Assembly: GCF_000312025.1 (NCBI RefSeq)
Contig: NZ_HE978596.1
Location: 54,384 to 118,383 of the forward strand
Origin: Peptoniphilus timonensis JC401
Lineage (GTDB): Bacteria > Bacillota > Clostridia > Tissierellales > Peptoniphilaceae
Reading direction: 5' to 3'
DNA length: 64,000 nucleotides
Shown: positions 46,161 to 56,326 of the stretch, piece after piece
Numbering within the stretch: position 1 is the stretch's first letter
How the letters are laid out: every line of letters starts with the position of its first letter
The notes under the pieces: generated by a model
What the model was told of the DNA's origin: nothing
Seen by the model: the letters and a program-made list of their open reading frames with translations, nothing else
Database searches by the model: none
Program-made: the position numbers and the translations under genes

Positions 46161-46646
46161 TTATTTATTTAATTCTTCTTCCATGGCTTTCACAAGTTCT
46201 TTAAATTTTTCTTCTTCAAGCTCTGTAAAGCGACCTATATTTGGTGAATCTAAATCAAGAACTCCTATTACTTCGCCTTTTATTTTTATTGGCAAGACTA
46301 ATTCTGAATTAGACGCTGAGTCGCAGGCAATGTGACCTTTAAAGTCGTGAACATTTTCTATTCTCATAATTTTTTTATTTTTCCAAGCTGATACGCAAAC
46401 TCCTTCTTCAGCAATTCTTGTGCAAGCAGGAAGTCCTTGGAAGGGTCCCAAGACTAATTCATCTTCTCTTACAAGATAAAATCCAGCCCAATTTAAATCT
46501 TTTATCACATTAAATATTATGGAAGAAATATTTGCCATCATGGCTATAATGTCTTTTTCTGTTTTTATGGTAGCCCTGCCAAAGTCCACCATGTAGTCAA
46601 GTCTTTCTTTATTGTCTAAGTTTTCTATTCCCTTAATCTCTAACAT
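46161..46646 (-). CDS. GAF-domain protein, free methionine-(R)-sulfoxide reductase type
   Basis: 161 residues from the ATG at 46646 (GGGAG upstream). The fRMsr cysteines are in LPACTRI, EEGVCVSAW and GHIACDSASNSELVLP. Close to YebR-type GAF enzymes that reduce free methionine-R-sulfoxide. It follows the amidohydrolase gene by 16 bases and shares its strand. Confidence 0.88.
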   Translation of the reverse strand: MLEIKGIENLDNKERLDYMVDFGRATIKTEKDIIAMMANISSIIFNVIKDLNWAGFYLVREDELVLGPFQGLPACTRIAEEGVCVSAWKNKKIMRIENVHDFKGHIACDSASNSELVLPIKIKGEVIGVLDLDSPNIGRFTELEEEKFKELVKAMEEELNK

Positions 46647-46662
46647 CTTTTCTCCCAAAATT

Positions 46663-48282
46663 TTATCTTTTAAAAACTATATTTCCACCAACAACTGTCA
46701 TCCTTGGTTTAATATCTTTTATTTCCATTGGGTCAATTGTAAAAATGTCCTCATCTAAGACAACAAAGTCAGCTAAGAAATCTTTTTTGATTCTTCCCTT
46801 AATGTCTTCTTGAAATTCTACATAAGCAGATTCCACTGTGTAGGCATCAATAGCTTCGTAAACGTCTACACATTCCTTTGGATAAAATCCTCCTTCTGGA
46901 TTTCCCTTTTTATCTTTACGAGTCACTGCCATGTAAATATTTGGAAATGGATTTAGGTTTTCAACTGGTGCATCAGTTCCATAAGCAAGGTGAGCACCAA
47001 GATCTTTTAGGCTCTTAAAAGCATAAGATGTGGATGCAAGTTCTTTGCCACATCTGTCTTCAACAACTTTCATGTCATAATCCAAAAATATTGGCTGTGC
47101 CATGACACAGATGTCATCTCTTGCAATCCTTTCAAGGAGTTCTCTGTCAGTTATTTGGCAGTGAACAAGAGTGTGACGCAATTTATTTTCTCCATCAATA
47201 AAGGAATCTTCGTAACACTTAACTGTATCTTCGATTGCCTTATCTCCAATGACGTGAGTTATGACTTGCAGATTATTTTTTGTTGCCAAGTTCACGTATT
47301 TTCTCATCTCTTCATCTTTTATCCAAGGAAGTCCGTGGTTGTCCCTATCGTCATTGTATCCATGGCGCATAAGGGCAGTTCTTGCTCCAAGAGATCCGTC
47401 CTTAAATAGTTTAAGAGGTCCAAGTTTTAAATAATTTGTGTCATAGTCATGAGAAGTGTATTCTCCTTCAGACAAATATTTTTCAAATTCAGAAAAATCA
47501 TTAAAGCAAACTTGGTGTCTATACCTAATTTTTTTATTTTCCTTATAAATATCTTTTAAAAGTTTAAAGGCAACAGGTCCATTCATAAAAGTTGTGCCAA
47601 CATCATTTGACTGAACTGATGTAAGACCACAAGATACTGCATAGTCCATAGTTTCTATTAGCATTTCACGTCTTTCATCAAGGGTAAAATCTGGTATAAC
47701 ATCTTTTGCAAAATTGCAGGCATTGGCAGTGTAAACTCCAGATGGATAACCATCGTCACCTATTAAAAATTCTCCATCAGGAAATTGTGGACTATCCTTT
47801 GTAAGTCCAAGAATTTCAATGACCTTTGTGTTTGATGAAACTATGTGACCACATACTCTTTCGAGAACTATGGGTATTTCTCTTGAAATTTTATCTAAAT
47901 CAAAGCGGTTTGGTATTCTCTTTTCACCTGTGAAAAGATCTTGGTTCCAGCCAATGGCATGAATTCCCTTTTGACATCTCTTTGGATTTTTTTCCATAAA
48001 AAGTTTGCATCTATCAATCATTTCTTTAATGGACTCAACTCCTTCAATGTCAACTTGGTTCATGCTTTCTCCAAATTGCATAAAGTGAAGGTGAGAATCG
48101 TTTAATCCAGGTATTACTGTTCTTTTTTCAAGGTCAATTTTTTCTATATCATCATCGAGGTATTTTTTTACAAGGTCTTCTGTTTTTCCAACTTCTTTTA
48201 TAAATTCATCTTCGACATAAATTGCCTCTTGAAATTCATCTCGATTGACATAAACTTTTCCATTGTAAAATAATTTTTTCAT
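46663..48282 (-). CDS. Amidohydrolase family protein (YtcJ-like)
   Basis: 539 residues from the ATG at 48282. A frame open further upstream to 48510 is really the end of the permease gene. Metal-binding parts are GLNDSHLHFMQFG near residue 60, TLVHCQITD near 365 and AYGTDAPVENLNP near 430; the middle has LKLFKDGSLGARTALM with the carboxylated-lysine-like position. The family hydrolyses amides or formyl groups; the substrate is unknown. It is coupled to an amino acid permease upstream, which suggests amino-acid-derived substrates. Confidence 0.85.
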   Translation of the reverse strand: MKKLFYNGKVYVNRDEFQEAIYVEDEFIKEVGKTEDLVKKYLDDDIEKIDLEKRTVIPGLNDSHLHFMQFGESMNQVDIEGVESIKEMIDRCKLFMEKNPKRCQKGIHAIGWNQDLFTGEKRIPNRFDLDKISREIPIVLERVCGHIVSSNTKVIEILGLTKDSPQFPDGEFLIGDDGYPSGVYTANACNFAKDVIPDFTLDERREMLIETMDYAVSCGLTSVQSNDVGTTFMNGPVAFKLLKDIYKENKKIRYRHQVCFNDFSEFEKYLSEGEYTSHDYDTNYLKLGPLKLFKDGSLGARTALMRHGYNDDRDNHGLPWIKDEEMRKYVNLATKNNLQVITHVIGDKAIEDTVKCYEDSFIDGENKLRHTLVHCQITDRELLERIARDDICVMAQPIFLDYDMKVVEDRCGKELASTSYAFKSLKDLGAHLAYGTDAPVENLNPFPNIYMAVTRKDKKGNPEGGFYPKECVDVYEAIDAYTVESAYVEFQEDIKGRIKKDFLADFVVLDEDIFTIDPMEIKDIKPRMTVVGGNIVFKR

Positions 48283-49680
48283 CTTATACCTCTTTTTTCT
48301 CTTTTTTAATTTTGCATCAAAAATCATATAAGTGATTGCACCAAGCATTGGCACAACAAGACCAGTTAGTCCTGTAATTGGATCTTCTAATGCACCTTGG
48401 ACAACAAGTCCTGCAAAAATTAGAGCTGTTATAATTACAGAAACTGGATAGAACCAAACTTTGTATGGTCTTTCAATTTTTGGATATTTTTTCTCAAAAT
48501 TGGAACACATAAAATTGTAAGAACTGAGAAAATCATTCCTGTTATTACTACCATGTTAGTCAATTGGTCAAGGTTTGATGAAAGTACAAGTAAACAAGCA
48601 AATACACATTGGACAATCATTGGAGCTGTTGGAACTTTATATTTTGGATGAAGTTTTGCAAAGGACTTAAAGAAGTGACCTTCTACAGCCATTGCATAGT
48701 ACATTCTTGGTTGAGCAAGTATAAGTCCATTTAGGGTCCCAAACATTGCAAGAATCATTCCTGCACTTACTATGAGTACTCCAGCTTGTCCAAATACTCT
48801 TTTTGCTACTTCTGTTCCAAGATATAAATCTCCAGAATCTATCATTGCCACGATTTCTTCGTGAGGAATTACCTTCATAATGGCAAAGTTAAATAATGTG
48901 TAAAGAACCGTTATTCCACCAATACCAATTATTAGAGCAAGTGGAAGATTTTTGTGAGGTTCTTTTATTTCTTCTGCTACTGTATTTAAATTTGTCCAAC
49001 CTTCATAAGCCCAAAGAGTTGCAACCACTGCTATGGCTATCATTCCAAAAATATTTGTGCCAGAAGTCTTTGAATATTCAACAGCAGATCCAAGACTCAA
49101 GTCTGGACTAATTTTTCCAACAAATAATGCTGCTATCATTACTATTCCTATGGGAACAAGTTTTGCTACCATAGATAGGTTTTGTAAAATTGAAGCTGCC
49201 TTAACTCCAAATAAATTGTAAATAGTTAGGGCAATTATTAAAAATATGGCTGCAAGTTTAATTCCAAAATCAGAGATTTCAAAAAAACTTTTGAAAACAG
49301 TCATAAGGGCAATTGCAACTGCGGCAACTGAACCTGGTCCACCAACTATCCAGTCAGTAAAGCCTGATATAAATCCAACTATTGGATGGTAGGCTTCATT
49401 TAAGTAAACAATTCTTCCTCCAGCCTTTGGCATAGCAGTACCAAGTTCTGCATAACAAAGTCCTCCAAAAAAGTGTTATAAGTCCACCAATTACCCAACA
49501 AATAAGAGCAAGACCAGAGTTCATATTAGTCCTTTGAAGAACATAGGAACCTAGATAAAAAATTCCAGAACCTATCATAATTCCGCCAATGATACTAACT
49601 CCACCAAAAACTCCAATTTCTCGATTAAACTCAGTATTCTCTGTGGTTAATTTTTCAATATCCTTTGAATTGTTATTCAT
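48283..49680 (-). pseudogene. APC family amino acid permease, several frameshifts
   Basis: The start (49680) is MNNNSKDIEKLTTEN, then GVFGGVSIIGGIMIGSGIF, the APC first helix. The frame breaks in the T6 run near 49470; the second frame (AELGTAMPKAGGRIVYLNEAYHP, key part GTAMPKAGGRIVY) runs to 48435. A third, LRKKYPKIERPYKVWFYPV, encodes the last helices and runs without a stop into the amidohydrolase. That lack of a stop suggests another shift near 48300. The repaired protein would be about 465 residues with 12 membrane segments. Confidence 0.82.
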
Positions 49681-49712
49681 AGCACACCTCTTTCCTCTAT
49701 ATTTTATATTTT

Positions 49713-51068
49713 TTAATTTTTAAAACTGTGAACAGGAGCTGGAATAAATCCACCTCTTTGTGCAAATTTTTCTGCACTGCCTGGATGAACTGGAATAATT
49801 GGAGCAGAACCCAATAGTCCACCAAAAGTTGCTTCTTCTCCAACTTTCTTTCCTATAACTGGAATAAGTCTAACAGCTGTAGTTTTTTGATTTATGATTC
49901 CAATCATGGCTTCATCAGCAATTATTGCAGCAAGCGTTGATGCCTTTGTATCTCCTGGGATTGCAATCATGTCAAGACCAACGGAGCAAACACAAGTCAT
50001 GGCTTCAAGTTTTGAAAGACCAATGTATCCATTTCTTGCAGCTTCTATCATTCCTTCGTCTTCACTCACTGGTATAAAGGCACCAGATAGTCCACCAACG
50101 TGATCAGATGCCATGATTCCACCTTTTTTCACTGCATCATTTAGCATGGCAAGAGCTGCAGTAGTTCCGTGACCACCTGCAAATTCAAGACCAATTTCTT
50201 CTAGGATTCTTGCAACAGAATCTCCAATGGCTGGAGTTGGTGCAAGGGATAAGTCAATTGTTCCAAAGGGAACACCAATTTTATTTGCAACTTCTGTTCC
50301 AATTAATTCTCCAAGTCTTGTTATTTTAAAAGCAGTCTTCTTTATTGTTTCAGAAACTACATCAAAACTTTCTCCCTTAACTTTTTCTAGGGCGTATTTT
50401 ACAACTCCAGGTCCAGAAACCCCAACGTGAAGGACTACATCTCCCATACCTACACCGTGAAAGGCTCCTGCCATAAAGGGATTATCTTCTACTGCGTTGG
50501 CAAAGACAACGAGTTTTGCACAACCAATGGAATCTTCATCTTTAGTATTTTCTGCAGTTTCAACAATCTTTTCTCCCATTAGCTTAACTGCGTCCATATT
50601 AAGTCCCTTTTTTGTTGTACCAACATTTACTGAAGAACAAACTTTATCAGTTTCAGCAAGGGCACGCGGGATAGAGTTAATTAAAATTTCATCTGCTGGT
50701 GTCATTTCTCCATGAACTAAAGCAGAAAAACCGCCAATAAAGTCAACTCCAATTTCCTTTGCAGCCTTGTCGAGAGTTCTTGCAAATTCTGTATAGTCTT
50801 TTTCATCAGTTGCACCAGCTATTAGGGCTATAGGTGTAACAGAAACTCTTTTATTTACAATTTCTACACCGTATTTTTTTGCAACTTCATTTGCATAATC
50901 TACTAGATGTTTGCCATATTTTGTTATCTTTTCATAAATCTTTTGGCGGGCAAGATCTCCGTCCTTATCTATACAATCTAAAAGTGAAATGCCAAGAGTT
51001 ACAGTCCTAATATCTAAGTTTTCTTGATCCAGCATCCTCACTGTCTCTAAAATTCTTTTTTTATCCAT
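49713..51068 (-). CDS. PFL family protein (UPF0210)
   Basis: 451 residues, full length for the family. It starts [24 protein letters not shown] and has the conserved [18 protein letters not shown] and [16 protein letters not shown]. Structures are known for the family but the reaction is not. It almost always follows an ACT-domain gene, as here (12 bases apart). Confidence 0.93.
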   Translation of the reverse strand: MDKKRILETVRMLDQENLDIRTVTLGISLLDCIDKDGDLARQKIYEKITKYGKHLVDYANEVAKKYGVEIVNKRVSVTPIALIAGATDEKDYTEFARTLDKAAKEIGVDFIGGFSALVHGEMTPADEILINSIPRALAETDKVCSSVNVGTTKKGLNMDAVKLMGEKIVETAENTKDEDSIGCAKLVVFANAVEDNPFMAGAFHGVGMGDVVLHVGVSGPGVVKYALEKVKGESFDVVSETIKKTAFKITRLGELIGTEVANKIGVPFGTIDLSLAPTPAIGDSVARILEEIGLEFAGGHGTTAALAMLNDAVKKGGIMASDHVGGLSGAFIPVSEDEGMIEAARNGYIGLSKLEAMTCVCSVGLDMIAIPGDTKASTLAAIIADEAMIGIINQKTTAVRLIPVIGKKVGEEATFGGLLGSAPIIPVHPGSAEKFAQRGGFIPAPVHSFKN

Positions 51069-51080
51069 AAAGATCGCTCC

Positions 51081-51350
51081 TTAAATTTGGTGCATCTTGT
51101 CAAAGATACCTGTGTGTTGAACTCTTATAGAAAGTCCAAGTTCTTCCCCAAGTTTTTCATAGGCATCTACAACTTCTTGGAATTCAACATTCATCTTAGT
51201 TAAATCTACCATTACAATCATTGTAAAATAACCATCTAAAATTGTTTGAGTAATATCAACAATATTTAAATCAAATTCCACCATCTTTTTTACAACTTCG
51301 TATACAATACCAATTTTGTCACTACCTATTACAGTTATAACAGCTCTCAT
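51081..51350 (-). CDS. ACT domain protein (UPF0237)
   Basis: 89 residues from the ATG at 51350; the upstream extension to 51434 has no similarity. MRAVITVIGSDKIGIVYEV and NIVDITQTILDGYFTMIVMVD are the classic small stand-alone ACT protein. Probably binds an amino acid or other ligand and works with the PFL protein. Confidence 0.93.
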   Translation of the reverse strand: MRAVITVIGSDKIGIVYEVVKKMVEFDLNIVDITQTILDGYFTMIVMVDLTKMNVEFQEVVDAYEKLGEELGLSIRVQHTGIFDKMHQI

Positions 51351-51469
51351 AATTTCCCCCTTATTTAAAATTACAATCATTATACCATAATTTAGGACTT
51401 TAATAATGGCATTTATAATTGTATTTAAACTCACTTTATTATAATATTATAGCAAAAGGAGGGCTGTAA

Positions 51470-52543
51470 ATGAAAAAGTTAAAATTTATTGTTCTTTCAT
51501 TAATTGCAATTTTATTTTTTACAGGATGTAATAAAAATAAAATTGCTAATGAAGAAAAAGTAGCTGAAAAAAATAAAATGGAAGAAAAAGGAAAATCACA
51601 AGTTAATGAACAAGAGATAAAGCTCTTTATTGCAAGAGAAAATCTTGGAGAATCCTCTGAAAAGTTTCCGCAATCAGAAATCATTGGAGATTTAAGTTTA
51701 AAAGACTATGAGAGAATTTTTATGGGAGTTAACTTTAATGACAAGTTAATAGAAAAGACTGAAGATAAAGCTGGCGATTTAACAATTTATTCTCATGGCA
51801 GAATAGTTAAACTTTCCAATGAAGAAGTTGATGGAATTTATAAAAACGAAGAAATTAGAAAAGATGGTTCAAAAATAATTGAATCCAAGAAAAATCTAAG
51901 GACCAAGGCTCTAGAACTTTTAATTTCAAATAAAATGCGTGAAATTGAAAAACTTAAAAATCCTGGAGAATATGAAACTTATTATACTTATTTAGTTAAG
52001 GACTTTTTTGAAGATGGAAAATTAATTTTCCTTGCCTCTATAAAGAATTCAAACTTTTCTTTTAAAGATGGAATTTTTAAGGAAGAGTCTGGCTATACCA
52101 CTCCCGTGGAAATTAGGTATGTCTTAGATAATAATAAAAATTTTGCCTTTGATGAAAAAATTGAAGCTATGGAAGGGGCAGGATACGGGCCTTCAATTAA
52201 AAAAATGGCTCGCGACGATCAAGCTATTTTTGATGTCTTTTTAGATGATAGAAGTGGAAAAGACTATGACAAATTAATGGAAGACTTGCTTTATGTGGCA
52301 GAAGAAAAGGGTCTCGATAATTTTACTCACAAGTTAGAAGAAATCCCTGGTTATGAAAAAGATGTAATCTATATAAAAGATGGTCCAAACCACATCCCTG
52401 GCACAGTTGAAATTGCCAAGAAAAAAGACTATGAAGAGGCAAAAAATAGTGTGGGAAAGGTAAATTGGTCCTACTGCGAAGGAGTAGTTTATCACGAAAA
52501 AACTGGCATTGCCGTAAAAGGCATAATTGATTATTTCGAATAA
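51470..52543 (+). CDS. Lipoprotein of unknown function
   Basis: 357 residues. The signal ends in a lipobox, LFFTGC, with cysteine at about residue 20, followed by a charged linker (NEEKVAEKNKMEEKGK). The mature part is acidic with repeated Lys/Glu/Asp and no motif I recognise. Anchored to the outer face of the membrane. AAAGGAGGG upstream. Confidence 0.7.
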   Translation: MKKLKFIVLSLIAILFFTGCNKNKIANEEKVAEKNKMEEKGKSQVNEQEIKLFIARENLGESSEKFPQSEIIGDLSLKDYERIFMGVNFNDKLIEKTEDKAGDLTIYSHGRIVKLSNEEVDGIYKNEEIRKDGSKIIESKKNLRTKALELLISNKMREIEKLKNPGEYETYYTYLVKDFFEDGKLIFLASIKNSNFSFKDGIFKEESGYTTPVEIRYVLDNNKNFAFDEKIEAMEGAGYGPSIKKMARDDQAIFDVFLDDRSGKDYDKLMEDLLYVAEEKGLDNFTHKLEEIPGYEKDVIYIKDGPNHIPGTVEIAKKKDYEEAKNSVGKVNWSYCEGVVYHEKTGIAVKGIIDYFE

Positions 52544-52659
52544 TTTTATAAATTTTTAATTAAGATTTTTTTAAAGTCTTAATGATATATAAAGGTTTAA
52601 TTAATTCAATCTAACCTTAGCTTATTCCCAACTATCAATTAACAAATGAGTTTTGGTAG

Positions 52660-52750
52660 AAAAAAATAAAAATAAAAGACAGCCGTAAAAAAATCCAATT
52701 GTTTGAGCGAAGCGAGTTTTGGATTTTAGGCTGTCTTATTTTTATTTTGT
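52660..52750. repeat. Large imperfect hairpin with G+C-rich neighbours (structured element, part 1)
   Basis: AAAATAAAAATAAAAGACAGCC (two pieces, 52663-52684) pairs with GGCTGTC and TATTTTTATTTT at 52729-52748; inside, ATCCAA pairs with TTGGAT around GAGCGAAGCGAG. No gene. The 450-base gap from 52544 to 52993 contains this element, the second hairpin and the terminator below. Confidence 0.6.
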
Positions 52751-52755
52751 AATAT

Positions 52756-52840
52756 AGGCCCCTGCCAGGCCGTTGGGATTGGGGGGGAGGTTTTAGGAGG
52801 GGGTAAGGGTCCTCGGAACGACCCTTACTCCCCCTCCTAA
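52756..52840. repeat. G+C-rich 19-bp hairpin (structured element, part 2)
   Basis: The arm 52793-52811 (TTAGGAGGGGGTAAGGGTC) pairs with 52820-52840 over 19 positions with a 2-base bulge (CT) and loop CTCGGAAC. Before it lie GGCCCCTGCCAGGCC and a G7 run. The composition is far above that of the surroundings. Possible structured RNA or small dispersed repeat. Confidence 0.6.
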
Positions 52841-52865
52841 TATATAATTTATGGTTTTCAATTAA

Positions 52866-52906
52866 AAAAGTGGATGCCACCTATAATCTTAGGCAAACAT
52901 CCACTT
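52866..52906 (-). terminator. Terminator after the peptidase C26 gene
   Basis: On the minus strand AAGTGGATG and CATCCACTT pair perfectly with additional GCC/GGC pairing in the loop, and the hairpin runs into TTTTTT. It is 88 bases beyond the stop. Confidence 0.7.
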
Positions 52907-52993
52907 ACAAGTATTCAATTTGATGCGAGTCTATTTTGTTAACATACAACAAATAAAAAACTTTTTCTTAATTTTTTTCAAAAATTTATAAAC

Positions 52994-53728
52994 TTACTTA
53001 CAAGCTTCAATAAATTTTTCAAAAATCATATTCATTTCTTTGTCATCGTACATCATTTCTGGGTGCCATTGTACTGCAAGGGCAAATTTTTTATCGTCAA
53101 GATAAACTGCTTCTACTAATCCTTCTTCAGATAAAGCAGCTTTTTTTAATCCCTTTCCAATTTCATTTACTCCTTGATGGTGATAGGAGTTAGTCCAAAT
53201 TTCTTCTCTTTTAAAAATATCAAAAAGTGGAGAATCTTCTACTATTTTTAGTGCATGTGATGGTTCATTTCTAAGTGAATTGCTCATTGAGTGAGCTGGA
53301 AAACCTGCTGAAGGTAAGTCTTGGTGGATAGTGCCTCCAAGAGTAACATTTAAAATTTGAAGTCCTCTGCAAATTCCCAAGAAAGGTATGTCTTTTTCTA
53401 GTGCATACTCTGTCATAAAAATTTCTTCGTGGTCTCTGATATTGTCAAAATTTCCTGCCTTGCCAGAGTTTCTTTCGTTATAAGTTCTTGGATTTACGTC
53501 ATGTCCTCCAGATAAAAGTAGTCCGTCAATTTTATCTAAGACTTCTCTCATGTCCTCAAGACTTTTTATATTTGGTATTAAAATTGGGATTCCGCCATTT
53601 CTTTCCACTGCCCTAATATAATCTGCTGCTACTAATTGCCAATCTTGACCTTCAACCCCAATTTGTCCAACATCATTTTGAGAAATATCTCTAAGTGAGT
53701 TAACAGAAATTCCTATAAGTGGTTTCAT
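52994..53728 (-). CDS. Gamma-glutamyl-gamma-aminobutyrate hydrolase family (peptidase C26)
   Basis: 244 residues. The glutamine-amidotransferase fold is shown by LLLSGGHDVNPRTYNE near residue 75, the nucleophile FLGICRGLQILNV near 117, and the histidine/glutamate AVQWHPEMMY near 218. PuuD-like enzymes hydrolyse gamma-glutamyl bonds. Single gene, with a leader region of about 130 bases before the divergent MATE gene. Confidence 0.9.
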   Translation of the reverse strand: MKPLIGISVNSLRDISQNDVGQIGVEGQDWQLVAADYIRAVERNGGIPILIPNIKSLEDMREVLDKIDGLLLSGGHDVNPRTYNERNSGKAGNFDNIRDHEEIFMTEYALEKDIPFLGICRGLQILNVTLGGTIHQDLPSAGFPAHSMSNSLRNEPSHALKIVEDSPLFDIFKREEIWTNSYHHQGVNEIGKGLKKAALSEEGLVEAVYLDDKKFALAVQWHPEMMYDDKEMNMIFEKFIEACK

Positions 53729-53860
53729 TATCTTCCTCCCTGTGTTTTATTAAACTCATTATATCAAAGTCAAGATAAAATTGGTAATTTTTTAATTTGT
53801 CTAAGCATTTATTGCTTAAAAAATTAAATTAATATATAATCAGTAGATTAGAGGTGCATT

Positions 53861-55189
53861 ATGAGTTTAAATAGACAATTTTTCAAATTTGTCATCCCAT
53901 CTATTATAGCAATGTGGGTATTTTCGATTTATACAATTGTAGATGGATTTTTTGTTGCAAACTTTGCAGGTGAAATGGAACTATCTGCTGTCACAATAGT
54001 AGTTCCATATGTAAATTTCCTATTTGCAATTGCAATTATAACTGGAGTTGGGTCTCAAACCATTATAGGAATAGAGCTTGGAAAGGGAAATCGTGACGAG
54101 GCAAACAAGGTTTTTACCTTCATAATTTTATTTATCCTTGCTTTTTCCATTGTCCTATCTATTCTTGGAATAATTTTTATGAATCAAATAATAAGATTTC
54201 TCGGTGCAGACTCAAGTTTATTTAGTTTATCACACCAATATCTTTCAGTTATTGTTTTCTTTTCGCCCTTCTACATCATTGCCTACGCCTTTGAGGTTTT
54301 GGTAAAGGTCGATGGCTTTCCTAGAACAGCAATAATTGGTGCAGTGTCTGCCTGTGTCACAAATATAATTTTAGATTACATTTTAATTGACAAGTTCCAA
54401 ATGGGAGTAAAGGGTGCTGCCCTTGCCACTGGCATAGCTCAATTTTTATCCTGTCTAATATTTTTCATTCACTTTAGATCTGCCAAGGGCTATCTTCGTT
54501 TTGTAAAAATAAAAATGACAGCTGCTGAAATAATTCAGTATTTAAAAACAACTGTCGCCTATGGTTTTGGAGAATTTATATCTGAACTAAATGCTGCAAC
54601 TTTTGTCTTTATATTTAACTTATTTATAATAAAATATCTTTCACCAGAATATCTATCTGCCTACGCAGTAATAAATTACATGTCCCTATTTGCAAGTTCT
54701 ACCTTCCAGGGAGTTTGTCACGGGACACTTCCTCTTCTATCCTACTATCATGGTTCAGAAGAGAGAGAAAAAAGTTTAAAAATTATAAAGATGAGTTTTA
54801 TATTTATATTTATAGTTTCTCTTATTATGTATGCAATAGCCTTCTTTGGTGCAAGAACTCAATTTGAAATGTTCTTGGAAAATAAAAATATGATTTCTGC
54901 ATCAATAAGACCTATGAGAATTTATGCCCTCATGTTTTTGTTGGCAGGTCACAATTTATTTATAGCTTCACTTTCATCTGCCATAGGTGATCCAAAATAT
55001 TCCATAATTATAAATATTTTGAGGGGGTCAGTTGCCCTTTTCATCTCAATTTATCTTTGTGTTCACCTACTTGGAACAAGATATTTATTCTTTGGAGCAA
55101 TAATTTCTGAATTTATAGTATTTTTAATTTCTCTTTACTCACTAAAGAAAATGGTGAATAAACCAAAATTACAAGTTAAAAATGCCTAA
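53861..55189 (+). CDS. MATE family efflux transporter
   Basis: 442 residues, 12 membrane segments in two homologous halves. It starts RQFFKFVIPSIIAMWVFSIYTIVDGFFVANF (key part IYTIVDGFFVANF), then GVGSQTIIGIELGKGN and GAVSACVTNIILDYILI. Exchanges Na+ or H+ for organic cations, drugs or similar. GAGGTG lies upstream. Confidence 0.92.
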   Translation: MSLNRQFFKFVIPSIIAMWVFSIYTIVDGFFVANFAGEMELSAVTIVVPYVNFLFAIAIITGVGSQTIIGIELGKGNRDEANKVFTFIILFILAFSIVLSILGIIFMNQIIRFLGADSSLFSLSHQYLSVIVFFSPFYIIAYAFEVLVKVDGFPRTAIIGAVSACVTNIILDYILIDKFQMGVKGAALATGIAQFLSCLIFFIHFRSAKGYLRFVKIKMTAAEIIQYLKTTVAYGFGEFISELNAATFVFIFNLFIIKYLSPEYLSAYAVINYMSLFASSTFQGVCHGTLPLLSYYHGSEEREKSLKIIKMSFIFIFIVSLIMYAIAFFGARTQFEMFLENKNMISASIRPMRIYALMFLLAGHNLFIASLSSAIGDPKYSIIINILRGSVALFISIYLCVHLLGTRYLFFGAIISEFIVFLISLYSLKKMVNKPKLQVKNA

Positions 55190-55224
55190 AAAAAGAGGAA
55201 GCCTTTTTTGACTTCCTCTTTTTT
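55190..55224. terminator. Shared terminator of the MATE and DegV genes
   Basis: AAAGAGGAAG pairs with CTTCCTCTTT over a ten-base loop, with A and T runs on either side, allowing use from both strands. Confidence 0.8.
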
Positions 55225-56101
55225 TAATCTAAATATTTTTTAAATTTTTCTGGTATGTTTTCTGCTAGATAAGCAAGTCCATAAATATCTGGACCAACGT
55301 GTGATGCTATAGTCTGACCAATTTCAAGAATTAGGAATTTCTCATAGCCCTTGTCTTTTAATTTATTTATCAAAGAATCAAGTAGTTCTTTGTTATCAGC
55401 ATATACTGGGAAAATCCTATCATCTCCATTGGAATTAGACTTTTCTTTCATAATTTCAACCATTTTTTTATAGGATTTGTTTTTGCCACGAACTACATCT
55501 GATAAATAGATTTTTCCCTCTTCATCAACTTCTAAAATTGGAAGAATATTTAATACACTTGAAATTTTTGCCTTAGTTCTTGAAACTCTGCCACCTTCAT
55601 AGAGGTATTTTAAGTCATAAACTGTAAAGATGTGTTTAGTGTTTTTTACTAAAAACTCTAATAAGTCTAAGACTTCATCATAGGATGCTCCATTTTTTGC
55701 AGCAAGCCCTGCGAAATAAGTTATTTGACCAAAACCAACTGATGCAGCAAGAGAGTCCACAATTTCAACTCTTACATCATATTTTTCCTCAATTTCTTTT
55801 TTTGCCATGCAGGCATTTTGAAAGGTTCCACTCATGCCAGATGATAAGGTTAAACAAATAATGTCTATTCCATCTTTTGCAAGTTCTTCAAATTTTTTAG
55901 GTACTCATAAAAAGTTATTTGGCTTGTCTTAAAAAAAGCTCCCTCTCTCATTTTTTTATAGATTTCTTGGTTACTTATGTCTTCTTTTAAGTCTTCGCCT
56001 TCTTCATCGGCAGTTTTTATCCTAAAAATCTCTATATCTAAATCTTCCAATGTCTTTTTATCTAAATCACATGAGGAATCTGATATTATTTTAAAAGTCA
56101 T
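55224..56101 (-). pseudogene. DegV family fatty-acid-binding protein, frame broken once
   Basis: The first frame (start 56101) is MTFKIISDSSCDLDKKTLED and reaches TSQITFYEYLKN. The second reads CLTLSSGMSGTFQNACMA, SLAASVGFGQITYFAG, LYEGGRVSRTKAKISSVLNI and ends near 55224. A missing A in the A6 run near 55900 splits them. Joined length is 292 residues, normal. DegV (FakB-like) proteins bind fatty acids for phosphorylation by FakA. Probable sequencing error. Confidence 0.88.
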
Positions 56102-56289
56102 TTGTCCCTCCTATTAGGATTATTTAGCTTCTTTTATCAATCTTAAATATTTAAATTATATGTATCTTAACTTTTTGATTTTTCTTTTTTAATTAAAATA
56201 TTTTATAAAAATAATACTTACATATTAATATTATAACATAGAGTTAATTTTTCATATAATATTTTATTAGTTTTCATGAAGTCTAAATC

Positions 56290-56320
56290 TTGATTTAATT
56301 TCCAAAATATTTGTTATAAT
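56290..56320 (+). promoter_or_regulatory. Promoter of tadA, apparently leaderless
   Basis: TTGATT at 56290-56295 and extended -10 TGTTATAAT ending at 56320. The ATG follows 6 bases later and there is no ribosome binding site. The expected start point is at or next to the A of the ATG. The preceding 180 bases are A/T-rich without a gene. Confidence 0.5.
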
Positions 56321-56326
56321 AAATTT

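Noticed and set aside
52559..52583. Hairpin ATTAAGA/TCTTAAT after the lipoprotein gene as terminator
   Set aside because: A/T-only stem of seven pairs with no T run after it; too weak to list as a terminator.
52635..52880. 81-codon minus-strand frame across the structured element
   Set aside because: The frame simply follows the inverted repeats, with unusual Pro/Arg/Gln composition and no ribosome binding site; the hairpins explain the sequence better than a protein.
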